This document shows, in pieces, positions 1-8,760 of a stretch of 64,000 nucleotides of DNA; position 1 is the stretch's first letter, and each line of letters starts with the position of its first letter. The DNA lies in NCBI GenBank assembly GCA_013140705.1, contig JABFSH010000020.1, forward strand, positions 186,001 to 250,000, given 5' to 3'. Made by a program: the position numbers and the translations under genes. The notes under the pieces were generated by a model. It was not told the DNA's origin, made no database searches, and worked only from the letters and a program-made list of their open reading frames with translations. The stretch comes from Methylococcaceae bacterium. GTDB lineage: Bacteria; Pseudomonadota; Gammaproteobacteria; Methylococcales; Methylomonadaceae.

Positions 1-551
1 AGTTGTATTTGCTCCACAGGAATCGGCTTGCCATCTTCATCAAATCGGGAAACTGCTTCAACGGTCATGGCATCAGCCACCGTATCCTGAATGACATATC
101 CGATAGGCGCAAGCAAAGTCGCCACTACAAACCAGGTTTCCACGGACAGTCGACTGGACATCGAATTCGCAGAGGTAATAAGATTCAGCATGATCAACAA
201 GCTGGCTGCAATCAATGCTGCGCCCAGATAGATTATTTTTGCCTTGTGCCGCCAAAGTAAGTCGACCAAATGACCAATTGGCATTTTCATGGCCCACGGC
301 ATCATGGCCCAAAAACCGAGGGTTGCAAGAAACTCGGCGGTTAGTCCCAGATAATCCTTCACGAAAAAAGTCCCTACGATCCCGGTTAAACCGGACACGC
401 CGGCTGCCAAATAGATCATCATAGGGGGCACATAACTCAAGCGCATTTGCCGGACAAGATCGAAAACACTCCTGTCAATCCAGACTTGCAGGCGCTGAAA
501 AAAACCAGTTAATTGCAATAAGCCACGACTAAATTCAAAGTCATTTGACAT
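1..551 (-). CDS. MFS transporter, BT1/folate-biopterin-like (3' end outside window)
   Basis: Reading leftwards, an open frame begins at the ATG ending at 551, 8 bases after a GGAGG, and runs off the window edge, so only about 183 N-terminal residues are seen. The protein has several hydrophobic helices (roughly residues 45-70, 75-95, 105-125, 138-158) and an acidic motif, QDTVADAMTVE near residue 160, that resembles the D-x-x-x-D-A helix of BT1-type (folate/biopterin) major facilitator proteins. It would be an inner-membrane transporter. The substrate cannot be read from the sequence. It starts just after the decayed phosphorylase reading frame ends at 573. The family assignment is from memory of motifs and is moderate. 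Confidence 0.6.
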   Translation of the reverse strand, partial: MSNDFEFSRGLLQLTGFFQRLQVWIDRSVFDLVRQMRLSYVPPMMIYLAAGVSGLTGIVGTFFVKDYLGLTAEFLATLGFWAMMPWAMKMPIGHLVDLLWRHKAKIIYLGAALIAASLLIMLNLITSANSMSSRLSVETWFVVATLLAPIGYVIQDTVADAMTVEAVSRFDEDGKPIPVEQIQ

Positions 552-572
552 TAACATTCCTCCCAAATCAAA

Positions 573-1354
573 TCAATCAATGGCTGCTAAAAAGTCAATT
601 GCTTGGATATAAATTAACCCAGAAAATATGTTTTGTTTCAGCGGATTCAGACAGTCGCGATGATAAGGTTTGATACGCGGCGTGTAATCAGAAATGGGCG
701 GAACCGCGTGCTGAAACAAAACCATTGACAGCGCCTGCTAGCGCTTGTTCAATCTGCATCGATTGAATGGAAAATGAATCATCCTCGGGCGTATCTGCAA
801 ACAGCTCAACGCTGACTTCGTCTGGCGACAATTCGCCAAGATAAACCTGCAAACTGAACAGATATTGATTATCCTGGGTTTCCGGGATATTGGTCTGTAT
901 ATTCAGCTCGCGCGCATATACATCCCTGACAAACTTGACCAGTCGGTTGCGATTTTTGGCGCGCAGGTTCCACAATGCTTCATCAGTCGCTCGGCTGAAT
1001 TGTTCAGACAGATTGGCCTGCCCACTACACCAGCGGAGTTTCCCGGATAAATTGGTCCAGAGTTTATCCGCTTCCATCGAATCCCAGACAGGAACATGAA
1101 CGCCTTTGGTAACATGCGTGACAGGCGTTTCAAAACGAGACCCGTTGGGGAACAGTGGACTGAACATTTGCCGGCTGACTGAGCCATGCAAACGGCTGGC
1201 GCCAATGATACTAGCGCTGCCTGCCACGGGCCATATTGAACGACGAATCAGCTCTGGTTGAATAGGGATTTCTGCCCAGATCGAGCAGTGCTTCCATATC
1301 AATGCCCAGTTTTTTGATATAAGGGCGAATGGAGGTTGTGTTGAATTTATTCAC
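573..1354 (-). pseudogene. decayed alpha-glucan phosphorylase (glgP-like) remnant
   Basis: Three pieces of one glucan phosphorylase sit in different frames. From the GTG at 1354, one frame reads IRPYIKKLGIDMEALLDLG and FNMARG, then meets TAG. The next frame continues with GASRLHGSVSR, TPVTHVTKGVHVPVWDS and LWNLRAKNRNRLVKFVRD, all typical of phosphorylase. It then jumps straight to the C-terminal part (FSLQVYLGELSPDEVSVELFAD). The last piece, ISDYTPRIKPYH, lies in a third frame and ends at 573. The residues that normally separate the LVKFVRD and LQVYL blocks, including the PLP-binding part, are missing, and so is the N-terminal half. At least two frameshifts plus a large deletion make this non-functional. 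A dispersed repeat lies just upstream. Confidence 0.8.
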
Positions 1355-1371
1355 TTTTTTCCGTTCGTGGT

Positions 1372-1443
1372 CGACTGCATGGATGCAGGAGGTAGGGCAC
1401 CGACAGTAGGCGCTTTAGGCGACGCAGGGAGCAGTTGCCGAGA
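1372..1443 (-). repeat. dispersed repeat related to the hisZ 48-bp repeat
   Basis: Read on the minus strand, this stretch contains TCGGCAACTGCTCC followed later by CTACCTCCTGCATCCATGCA and GTCG. The same words, with one or two changes, form the 48-bp unit repeated in hisZ at 33961-34140. Here it is a single diverged copy with a different middle. It sits between the remnant phosphorylase and algC, at the point where the phosphorylase similarity stops. Confidence 0.65.
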
Positions 1444-1496
1444 CCCCGTTGAACCACAGACTGAAATATTGCATGTGTACCTCAGCAGATAAAAAA

Positions 1497-4001
1497 TTAG
1501 AACGGCAACACGATATCCGGCTTAATTTTTGTCATTAGCACTCTGAACTGCTCCTGTATGCTGAGCAATGCTTCCTGGGTGTCCGCTTCAAATCGAATAA
1601 CCAATGATGGCGTCGTATTGGAAGCGCGCACCAATCCCCAGCCATTGGCGAAATCGACACGCATGCCGTCGATATTGTTGATTTTTCCAGACCTGAAATT
1701 CGCTTCGTTGAACATGTGTTCAATAAATTTAAAGTTTTCGCCTTCAGCCATGCCGACATTTAATTCGGGCGTGTTGATACTGTCGGGGAATTGGGCAAAA
1801 ACTTCGGCCGTACTTCGACTGTCATTGGCCAGTATTTCAATTAAACGAGCGGCTGAGTACAGCGCATCATCAAAACCAAACCAACGGTCATTAAAGAAAA
1901 TATGACCACTCATTTCGCCTGCCAGTTTGGCGCCGGTTTCTTTAAGTTTCGCTTTCATAAAGGAATGGCCGGTTTTCCACATGATAGGCCTTCCTCCAAA
2001 TTTGGTAATTTGATCCGCCAGATGTCGGCTGCATTTAACATCGTAAATGATTTCAGCGCCTGGTTTTCCTGCCAGGACGTCTTTGGCGAACAACATCATC
2101 TGCCGATCAGGCCAAATGATTTTACCGCTGGAATCAATCACTCCCAGACGATCGCCATCGCCATCAAAGGCAATGCCGAGATCGGCCTTGTAGTGCTTGA
2201 CGGTTTCGATGAGTTCAAACAGATTTTCAGGTTTGCTTGGATCCGGATGGTGATTGGGGAAAGTGCCATCAATTTCGCAATACAATTCGATGACTTCGCA
2301 ACCCAGAGTTCTCAGCAGGGCAGGTCCGAGTTCACCGGCAACGCCGTTGCCACAGTCCAGGACGATGACCATCGGTTTTTTGACGCGAATGCTATCGGCA
2401 ATGGTTCCAATATATTCCTCTGCAACACGGGCGTTTTTTTCTATAGTGCCGGTTGGGCCGGAAACATAAGCATTATCTTCGATGCATTGTCGAAGCTGCT
2501 GAATTCTGTCTTCTGCCAGTGTTTCACCGTTGATAACCATTTTCAGGCCATTATATTCGGCTGGGTTATGGCTGCCGGTGATCATGACGCCGGATCGGCC
2601 TTCGGTATGTTGAGTGACAAAATAAAGAACCGGTGTGGGCTCCATACCGATATCCAGCACATTGCAGCCAGTTGTTGCGATGCCCCTAGCCAATGCATCG
2701 GCAAAGTTCTGGCTGGACGTGCGTCCATCCCTGCCAACGACCAGGGTGTTGACATGCTGTTTCTTTGCATCCGTACCCAGCGCGCGGCCTATGTTATAAA
2801 CCATTTCGTTGGTGAGCGTTTTGCCGACAATTCCCCGAATATCATAGGCCCTGAAAATCTCTGATAGCGGATTGATTTTCGGTAGCTCCAGTAATACTGA
2901 CAAGTCATCGGTGATGGATCTTGAATCTTGATGAATTTCTTTCACGGGGACAGGCTGTTTCTCTGTTCCTGGATTTTCGATGATGAGGGGGCCGCTGAGG
3001 TTAAAATCTTCGGAATCATCAAAAAAACCATCCATAGGCAGATCATCCTCCTTAAGGATGGAGTTGTTATCCTGGTTATCCAGGACGCGTTTAAATTGCA
3101 CTAACGTGGATATGAAGCCATGCATCTCGGTCATTTTGACGGGATAGTTCCCCTGCATTTTACTGGTCATCATGTCTTTAAATGCTTTCATGACGCTGCT
3201 TAAATCGGCGGAGATCATATCTGAAAGACGCCGGTAGCCTATAAAAAATGCCAGTGTGACACATAAGGCAGGAATGATGATAAAGCTGAAAATGAGTGTA
3301 AATTCGCCAAAATTTGCGCCCTCTGAATACCAATAAGTGAGATCCCAATTGGTGTTGGGGACTTTCATTTCCATTTTTGGGTTGCCCTGGGAGGCGGCTT
3401 TATCGCCGGATTCCCCAATAGTCAGCGACGATTGCCTTAATTCGAGATAACCGTCAGTTATCTTTGCATCCTGGACTGTTTTGCTGATGAAGTCATATTT
3501 CAAACTGGCTAAAATAACGCCAATCACGCGATTATCCCTGATGATTTGATGAGTTATGGCCAGGTGTCGATCCGGGCCAACATCGCCTTGTATGCCGGGC
3601 ATTTGATTGTCAGTGAATGTTTCCTTGACCATATCCAGATCGGCAAAGCCCATTTTGGGGACAGCATTTTCATCCAAGTCATTCACACCGGGCAATAACA
3701 GCCTTATTTTCAAGGCATTTGGGACATATTTTTCAAGCTTGGTGGCGGTTGCACGGAGTTGAGAGGGGTCGGCTGACAGGACCGCTGTGATGACATCCGG
3801 ATCTTGCGCAATTTTTTCCAGCGTGTTGTTAAGCAACAGGATTTCTCCTGATAGAGTCAAGGAGACCGATTTGGCAAGGGCTTCTGCGGAAGATTCCTTT
3901 GCGTTGCTGATCACTGATGATGCCATCCAATACACTCCTGCACTCGCAATAATGATCATGGTAGCAGTGACTATTGAGAGCACCGAAAATAGACGTAGCA
4001 T
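1497..4001 (-). CDS. algC: phosphomannomutase/phosphoglucomutase with N-terminal membrane sensor-like domain
   Basis: Converts mannose-6-P to mannose-1-P and glucose-6-P to glucose-1-P, feeding exopolysaccharide, LPS and nucleotide-sugar synthesis. The 834 residues fall into two halves. Residues 1-260 have a membrane helix near 8-28, an extracytoplasmic region, and a second helix near 232-255; about 120 linker residues follow. The catalytic half starts near 380 (FRAYDIRG). It carries the phosphoserine loop TGSHNP with Ser477, the metal loop DGDGDR (Asp613, 615, 617), the sugar loop GEMSGH, and the C-terminal phosphate-binding RASNTTPSLV. The long N-terminal extension is also found in annotated pseudomonad AlgC proteins. 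It lies downstream of coaBC and dut in the usual order. Confidence 0.93.
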   Translation of the reverse strand: MLRLFSVLSIVTATMIIIASAGVYWMASSVISNAKESSAEALAKSVSLTLSGEILLLNNTLEKIAQDPDVITAVLSADPSQLRATATKLEKYVPNALKIRLLLPGVNDLDENAVPKMGFADLDMVKETFTDNQMPGIQGDVGPDRHLAITHQIIRDNRVIGVILASLKYDFISKTVQDAKITDGYLELRQSSLTIGESGDKAASQGNPKMEMKVPNTNWDLTYWYSEGANFGEFTLIFSFIIIPALCVTLAFFIGYRRLSDMISADLSSVMKAFKDMMTSKMQGNYPVKMTEMHGFISTLVQFKRVLDNQDNNSILKEDDLPMDGFFDDSEDFNLSGPLIIENPGTEKQPVPVKEIHQDSRSITDDLSVLLELPKINPLSEIFRAYDIRGIVGKTLTNEMVYNIGRALGTDAKKQHVNTLVVGRDGRTSSQNFADALARGIATTGCNVLDIGMEPTPVLYFVTQHTEGRSGVMITGSHNPAEYNGLKMVINGETLAEDRIQQLRQCIEDNAYVSGPTGTIEKNARVAEEYIGTIADSIRVKKPMVIVLDCGNGVAGELGPALLRTLGCEVIELYCEIDGTFPNHHPDPSKPENLFELIETVKHYKADLGIAFDGDGDRLGVIDSSGKIIWPDRQMMLFAKDVLAGKPGAEIIYDVKCSRHLADQITKFGGRPIMWKTGHSFMKAKLKETGAKLAGEMSGHIFFNDRWFGFDDALYSAARLIEILANDSRSTAEVFAQFPDSINTPELNVGMAEGENFKFIEHMFNEANFRSGKINNIDGMRVDFANGWGLVRASNTTPSLVIRFEADTQEALLSIQEQFRVLMTKIKPDIVLPF

Positions 4002-4029
4002 TGTTATACCTTAATAAATTAAAAACAGA

Positions 4030-4485
4030 TTAATGCTGACCCGTATGACCGAAACCACCGGTTCCTCGGGAACTTTCATTGAATTCTTTGACCTGTTCAA
4101 AACCGACCTGGACAACCGGGACAAACACCATTTGCGCTATTCGTTCGCCGATATTGATAATGAAGGGAGTATCGCCTCGATTCCAGCAAGAGACAAAAAT
4201 CTGTCCTTGGTAATCTGAATCAATCAGGCCAACCAGATTGCCGAGCACAATGCCGTGTTTATGGCCAAGGCCGGATCGCGGCAAAATGACTGCCGCCAAC
4301 TGATGGTCATCGATGTGGATGGCTAAGCCAGTGGGAATCAGCAATGTTTCGCCAGGCTTTAATTCAGTATCCTGATTCAGACATGCGCGTAAATCGAGCC
4401 CTGCCGAGCCGGAAGTTGCATAATCCGGAAGCGGAAAATCAACACCAAGACGCGCATCCAGTATTTTGAGTTGTATTTTTTGCAT
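4030..4485 (-). CDS. dut: deoxyuridine 5'-triphosphate nucleotidohydrolase
   Basis: Hydrolyses dUTP to dUMP and pyrophosphate, keeping uracil out of DNA and supplying dUMP for thymidylate. The 151-residue length is normal for the trimeric enzyme. The conserved motifs appear in order: SAGLDLRA near 28, [10 protein letters not shown] near 74, [12 protein letters not shown] near 87 with the catalytic Asp, ERIAQMVF, and the C-terminal glycine-rich arm [10 protein letters not shown]. It is 28 bases from algC and 47 from coaBC, all in one direction, so co-transcription is likely. Confidence 0.96.
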   Translation of the reverse strand: MQKIQLKILDARLGVDFPLPDYATSGSAGLDLRACLNQDTELKPGETLLIPTGLAIHIDDHQLAAVILPRSGLGHKHGIVLGNLVGLIDSDYQGQIFVSCWNRGDTPFIINIGERIAQMVFVPVVQVGFEQVKEFNESSRGTGGFGHTGQH

Positions 4486-4532
4486 GAAATTCTCTAAGTT
4501 GTAGCCTGAATCAGGTTATCGTTTGAAATGTT

Positions 4533-5735
4533 TTATTTTTCGGACATACAGTCTGCGATTAAATCGATTAATTGCATTGCTATCTGATTTTTGTTCGCCA
4601 TTTCCAATGTTTTTTGTCCGGTTTTCCAGAAAACCTGGAGTGCGTTCTGTTCACTATCGAAGCCGCCTTCATCATGGCCCACCCAATTGGCTGCGATCAT
4701 GTCCAGATTTTTTTGAGACAACTTGTTTTTAGCGTAAAGTTCCAGTTCATGCGTTTCCGCCGCAAAGCCAACCGTGTAGGGGCGCTTGTCAAGCGAGGCC
4801 ACAGCGGCCAGAATATCCTTGGTTTTTGTCAGGGTAAGGGTTGTCAAATCGGCTGATTTTTTTATTTTTTCATGTTGCATGACGAGTGGGCTATAGTCTG
4901 CAACCGCGGCTGCTCCGATATATACAGCATGGCCCGCAATGTTTTCCATGACTGCCGCATGCATTTCTGCGGCAGTTTCCACTCGTATCACCTTTGCACC
5001 CAGAGGTGCAGAAAGCGAGACCGGTCCGCTGACCAAGGTGACTTGTGCGCCGGCCTTTAAAGCCGCGTGAGCAAGTGCGTAGCCCATTTTACCGGAACTC
5101 CGATTGGTGATGTAGCGCACCGGGTCCAAGGGTTCGCGTGTGGGGCCCGCACTGATCAACACCTTATTTCCGGCCAGGCTCAAGCGATCCGGATCAGTTG
5201 CACAGAGAATATCACAAATTTCCGATGGTTCGGCCATTCTGCCCAAGCCGTTTTCACCGCAAGCCTGGTCGCCTTTTCCCGGACCAATCACCTTAACTCC
5301 GTGGCTTATCAGTTTTGTAATATTTTCCTGCGTTACGGCTTTATTCCACATGGCCTGGTTCATGGCAGGTGCTATATAAACCGGACAAGTGGCGGCAAGG
5401 TACAGAGTGGATAACAAATCGTCTGCCAGACCCTGACTGAACTTTGCGATGCAATTGGCGGTAGCCGGTGCGACCAGCAAGACATCGGCCCAACGGGCCA
5501 GATTGATATGGCCCATGGCATTTTCCTGAGCGCTATCCAGTAGCTCGCTGTGCACAGGATTGCCTGAGAGCGATTGAAAAGTGAGTGGAGCGACAAACTG
5601 AATTGCGGCGTGTGTCATTACCACTCGAACTTCTGCACGCTGTTTGCGTAGCAGACGGACTAATTCTGCCGATTTGTAAGCTGCGATGCCACCAGAAACA
5701 GCTAATAAAATATGCTTATTAATCGTTGCGCCCAA
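4533..5735 (-). CDS. coaBC: bifunctional phosphopantothenoylcysteine decarboxylase / phosphopantothenate-cysteine ligase
   Basis: Performs two steps of coenzyme A synthesis: coupling of cysteine to phosphopantothenate and decarboxylation to phosphopantetheine. The N-terminal flavoprotein half (about 1-185) shows VSGGIAAYKSAELVR and the PAMNQAMW substrate motif. The C-terminal ligase half begins near 190 with SAGPTREPLDPVRYITNRSS and includes EKIKK. At 400 residues it has normal length. The best family-consistent start is TTG at 5735; no ATG lies close upstream in frame and the ribosome binding site is weak, so the start is less certain than the identity. It is divergent from radC. Confidence 0.95.
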   Translation of the reverse strand: MGATINKHILLAVSGGIAAYKSAELVRLLRKQRAEVRVVMTHAAIQFVAPLTFQSLSGNPVHSELLDSAQENAMGHINLARWADVLLVAPATANCIAKFSQGLADDLLSTLYLAATCPVYIAPAMNQAMWNKAVTQENITKLISHGVKVIGPGKGDQACGENGLGRMAEPSEICDILCATDPDRLSLAGNKVLISAGPTREPLDPVRYITNRSSGKMGYALAHAALKAGAQVTLVSGPVSLSAPLGAKVIRVETAAEMHAAVMENIAGHAVYIGAAAVADYSPLVMQHEKIKKSADLTTLTLTKTKDILAAVASLDKRPYTVGFAAETHELELYAKNKLSQKNLDMIAANWVGHDEGGFDSEQNALQVFWKTGQKTLEMANKNQIAMQLIDLIADCMSEK

Positions 5736-5811
5736 GAATTTAAAAAAACCTATTATGGCAAGTATGGGGAAATTCTTCTATCCTTAAATTTTTTACTTGT
5801 AAGGCGGACCT

Positions 5812-6486
5812 ATGACTATCAAGGATTGGCCTGCAGAAGACAGGCCCAGAGAAAAACTACTGCAGCGCGGCTCAGGTGCTTTGACCGATGCTGAATTGCT
5901 TGCTATTTTCCTTAGAACCGGTACACATGGGAAATCGGCTGTTGATCTGGCTCGTGAATTATTGAGCAGTTTCGGTTCCTTGAAAGCCTTGCTGGAGGCG
6001 GATCAGCAACGATTTTGTCTGGCCAATGGATTAGGGAGTGCCAAATATTCCCAGTTGCAGGCTGTTCTGGAAATGGCGCGTCGACATTTCAAAGAGGTAC
6101 TTCAACGAGGCAATGCCTTAACCAGTCCTGAAATCACGCGAGCCTATCTCAGTGCCCAGCTCCGAGGCTATAACTACGAAGTTTTTGCCTGCTTATTTCT
6201 CGACAATCAGCATCGTGTCATTCAGTTTGAGGAACTGTTCAGAGGCACGATCGATGGTGCCAGTGTTTATCCACGGGAAGTTGCCAAGCAGGCTTTACAG
6301 CATAACGCCGCCGCCGTAATTTTCGCCCATAACCACCCTTCCGGCATATGCGAACCCAGTCAAGCCGACAGACACATTACTGACAAACTCAAACAGGCCT
6401 TAGCCTTGTTTGATATACGAGTTCTGGATCATTTCATCATTGGTGACGGTGAGCCGTATTCGTTTGCAGAGCATGGTGTGCTTTAA
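5812..6486 (+). CDS. radC: RadC family JAB1/MPN-like protein
   Basis: A 224-residue RadC (UPF0758) protein. An N-terminal helix-hairpin-helix-like region (about 1-90) precedes a JAMM metalloprotease fold whose zinc motif reads FAHNHPSG near residue 172, followed by an Asp in PSQADR. Its role is unclear in the family; the historical link to DNA repair is disputed. The ATG at 5812 follows an AAGGCGG ribosome binding site. It is divergent from coaBC, as in many Gammaproteobacteria. Confidence 0.93.
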   Translation: MTIKDWPAEDRPREKLLQRGSGALTDAELLAIFLRTGTHGKSAVDLARELLSSFGSLKALLEADQQRFCLANGLGSAKYSQLQAVLEMARRHFKEVLQRGNALTSPEITRAYLSAQLRGYNYEVFACLFLDNQHRVIQFEELFRGTIDGASVYPREVAKQALQHNAAAVIFAHNHPSGICEPSQADRHITDKLKQALALFDIRVLDHFIIGDGEPYSFAEHGVL

Positions 6487-6685
6487 TGCTGACATTCAAT
6501 GGATTGACGCAATAACTTTTTCAATTTTTTTCATTCTTGGGGATCGCCTACAACATTAAATAGGTGTATCGTTGAGCCTTGAGTTATTCGAGAATTGAGT
6601 AATTCAAATCAACCATAAGATGATAAAAATACTCAGTAGAAAAATTATAAAAACTATGGCATATTCGCCTTAAATCTTTTATTTA

Positions 6686-6760
6686 CAGTAGCTAAACCTA
6701 CCTAAAGGTAGGGGCAGAAAGTCGCGGATCCCATACAAACGGAAAGCCGGACTGCCGAAT
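6686..6760 (+). ncRNA. candidate cyclic di-GMP-I (GEMM) riboswitch aptamer
   Basis: The order of conserved blocks matches the GEMM-I aptamer. GCTAAACC at 6691 (family: GCAAACC) is followed by a short hairpin TACC-TAAA-GGTA whose loop replaces the usual GNRA. Next come GGGGCAGAAAGTC (family: GGGACGCAAAGCC), then GGATC, then CGGAAAGCCGGACTGCCGA (family: CGG-UAGCCGGGUUGCCGA). A CAGT at 6686 could pair with ACTG at 6751 to close the structure. The 3' part overlaps the first arm of a terminator, a normal riboswitch layout. It lies about 320 bases upstream of a secreted protease gene in the same direction. Covariance-model scoring was not possible here. Confidence 0.65.
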
Positions 6761-6803
6761 GTGACTTCGTCAAAGTCATGTGAAGCAGTTCGGCTTTTTT
6801 ATT
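6743..6803 (+). terminator. intrinsic terminator overlapping the riboswitch aptamer
   Basis: AAAGCCGGACTGC (6743-6755) pairs over 13 positions, one a G-T wobble, with GCAGTTCGGCTTT (6785-6797). Inside this, ATGTGACT and AGTCATGT form a further 8-pair stem. The hairpin is followed by TTTTTTATT. The first arm is also the 3' part of the candidate c-di-GMP aptamer, so aptamer folding and terminator folding should compete. An ON switch upon ligand binding is inferred from this geometry only. Confidence 0.75.
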
Positions 6804-6899
6804 GGAAAAAAAATGGATTTACGGCCAAATATTTAGGGAAAGTTTCAAAATATGAAGAAGAGGAAAAAAAATAATAACAACAACGTAAAGGAGTGTGAA

Positions 6900-6926
6900 A
6901 TGAAAAGTAATCTACGTGCGTTTTAA
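6900..6926 (+). other. possible 8-codon leader or broken-gene start
   Basis: After the terminator, TAAAGGAGTGTGAA precedes an ATG that opens a reading frame of only eight codons (MKSNLRAF) ending at TAA. The ribosome binding site is strong and well spaced. It could be a short upstream peptide in the protease leader or the remnant of a gene lost by frameshift. Nothing else supports translation. Confidence 0.25.
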
Positions 6927-7080
6927 AGATATTTTCAGACTTCATCGAGTCTGACCAGAATGTTTCCTTTCCCATGAAAAACTGGCGTTGCTTGCTAGCG
7001 AAGTCATCATCTTGGCAATACGTATTAACGACATAACGCAAGCAGTTACCGGTTCTAGGACTCAATTAAGAGGAGTAGAC

Positions 7081-8577
7081 ATGAATATTTTCAAACAACA
7101 CTACAGACAAATCATTGACGGTAACGTCTTATTAGTAATCCTGATAGCTGGATTGCTCGCGCTTTCATCCTCGGCGGCATCCGCCCCTTCAGTTAGTTAT
7201 CCCTACATGGTCAGAGTCATTTACATGGTTCCATCCAACAGATCACCACAATCTGGTGCACAGAATCAACTTATAGATTATGTTCTCAGAATGAGGGCGT
7301 GGTATGGCGAAGAAATGGCACGTATGGGCTATGGCAATAAGAACTTTATTTATGAAACAGAAGCTGATGGTGTAACGCCTAAAATCAATATTGTTACGGT
7401 AACAGAGAAAGATACATTTTTTCAGGGCGCCTACCTGGATCGCTGGGGTAAAATTCTGGAAGCCATCACTGCTGCAGGATTTCCGGCATGGCAACGTGGG
7501 GAAGTATTGCTGGTGGTCGCAGATACCCATATTCAGAATCCTGATGGCTCGATGAACGGGGACTTTGTTGGTGGAACGAGTGGCTGGTTTACCGACTTTA
7601 CAGGGGTTGGGGTTATATCAGGAGAATTCTTGGCCCGATTTCCCGAGGCATCTCTAAAAGACGACAGACCTTACAAGGGATCAATTTTGCTAACAATAGG
7701 ACCTTACCTATTAGTCCAGGACGTCACCTTTCCCTGGTTTGAAGGAACAACTTTCAGCTCGGTCAGTTCGAGTGCTCAGGGCGCTGCACTTCACGAACTT
7801 AGTCATGGTTTTGGGTTGGAACATGACTTCCGGAATGATGAAAATTTCAACGGAAACCTCATGGGTAATGGGCTGCGAGGCGTCAGGGGGGCGCTCTATC
7901 CCGATCTGTATCCAACGGATGACATGCGTTTGTCTGGCAGTGCGGCAATGCAATTAAACTATAACCGTTTTTTTAATGCTGGCCGGGTGTTTACCGAAGA
8001 CAACCCGCCCCAGGTAAATATTCTGACTCAAGGTAACGTTGCACCGGTTAATGGACAGTGTCCGGTCAGGTTCTCTGCTTCGGATACAGATTCCACCCTG
8101 GCGGGTGCTCTCTTGTTAAAAGACGGTATGGTTACAGCAGACATGCGCCTTAGTGGAAAAAGCATAACGACAACTATAAGCACATACGATTACGTTCCTG
8201 GCCAGACCAATCAATGGAGTCTTCAGGTCTTCGATACACAAGGAAATGTGACACTTTCATCAGGGGTATTGCTTACGTGCGCCACGGGATTCAATCGGGC
8301 GCCGCAACCTACTATACGAATCACTAAAAGACGACTCAAGATTGGCGAAGCGGTTGTGTTGGATGCTGGACGTTCCTTGGATCCGGACGGTAATACTTCG
8401 AGAATGACCGTGCAGTGGGATTTGAATGGTGACGGGATATTTGATACGCCAGCTTCAACAAGGAAGACTTTTACCGCGACCTATAATACGGTGGGGGTCT
8501 ATCAAATTTCTGCAAGACTGACCGATCAGCGGCGGAGTACGTCTAAGTCGATCCCTATTGGCATTCGGGTTGAGTGA
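7081..8577 (+). CDS. secreted metzincin-type metalloprotease with C-terminal PKD domain
   Basis: A predicted exported zinc protease of 498 residues. The start at 7081 follows GAGGAG; a longer frame from 6988 lacks this site. Residues 1-35 form a signal peptide with a hydrophobic core near 15-32 and a likely cut after SSSAASA. The zinc motif at 238-248 has the full metzincin pattern (His238, Glu239, His242, Gly245, His248), and Met261 may be the Met-turn. Residues about 405-498 look like a PKD beta-sandwich (LDAGRSLDPDG, WDLNGDGIFDT, YNTVGVYQISARL). No sorting or anchoring signal was recognised. The upstream candidate c-di-GMP riboswitch suggests control by the motile-sessile switch. The natural substrate is unknown. 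Confidence 0.75.
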   Translation: MNIFKQHYRQIIDGNVLLVILIAGLLALSSSAASAPSVSYPYMVRVIYMVPSNRSPQSGAQNQLIDYVLRMRAWYGEEMARMGYGNKNFIYETEADGVTPKINIVTVTEKDTFFQGAYLDRWGKILEAITAAGFPAWQRGEVLLVVADTHIQNPDGSMNGDFVGGTSGWFTDFTGVGVISGEFLARFPEASLKDDRPYKGSILLTIGPYLLVQDVTFPWFEGTTFSSVSSSAQGAALHELSHGFGLEHDFRNDENFNGNLMGNGLRGVRGALYPDLYPTDDMRLSGSAAMQLNYNRFFNAGRVFTEDNPPQVNILTQGNVAPVNGQCPVRFSASDTDSTLAGALLLKDGMVTADMRLSGKSITTTISTYDYVPGQTNQWSLQVFDTQGNVTLSSGVLLTCATGFNRAPQPTIRITKRRLKIGEAVVLDAGRSLDPDGNTSRMTVQWDLNGDGIFDTPASTRKTFTATYNTVGVYQISARLTDQRRSTSKSIPIGIRVE

Positions 8578-8726
8578 TAAACTACCGGGAACCAGGAGTC
8601 CGTGCATCAGGATGGGCCGAATAACATGCGGCGCATCAGTTGAATGATAGATCTCGCTCTTCAGTCGATTTTAGGCAGAAGATTTTCGCCTATGGTTTAA
8701 TCGGCCAACTGCGTTTGACTACTAGA

Positions 8727-8756
8727 GGTCACTATGTATAGTTATCCATAGTGACC
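8727..8756. terminator. perfect 10-bp hairpin between convergent genes
   Basis: GGTCACTATG and CATAGTGACC form a perfect 10-bp stem around a 10-base loop, four bases before the stop codon of the oppositely oriented oxidoreductase. No T-tract follows on either strand, so termination is plausible from position only. Confidence 0.4.
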
Positions 8757-8760
8757 CGGG

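Noticed and set aside
1902-2864. 320-residue plus-strand frame
   Set aside because: It is antisense to the catalytic half of algC, whose frame is fully supported by motifs; no ribosome binding site or recognisable family.
6988-7080. Longer start for the metzincin protease
   Set aside because: The ATG at 7081 has GAGGAG and begins a normal signal peptide; the extension would bury it.
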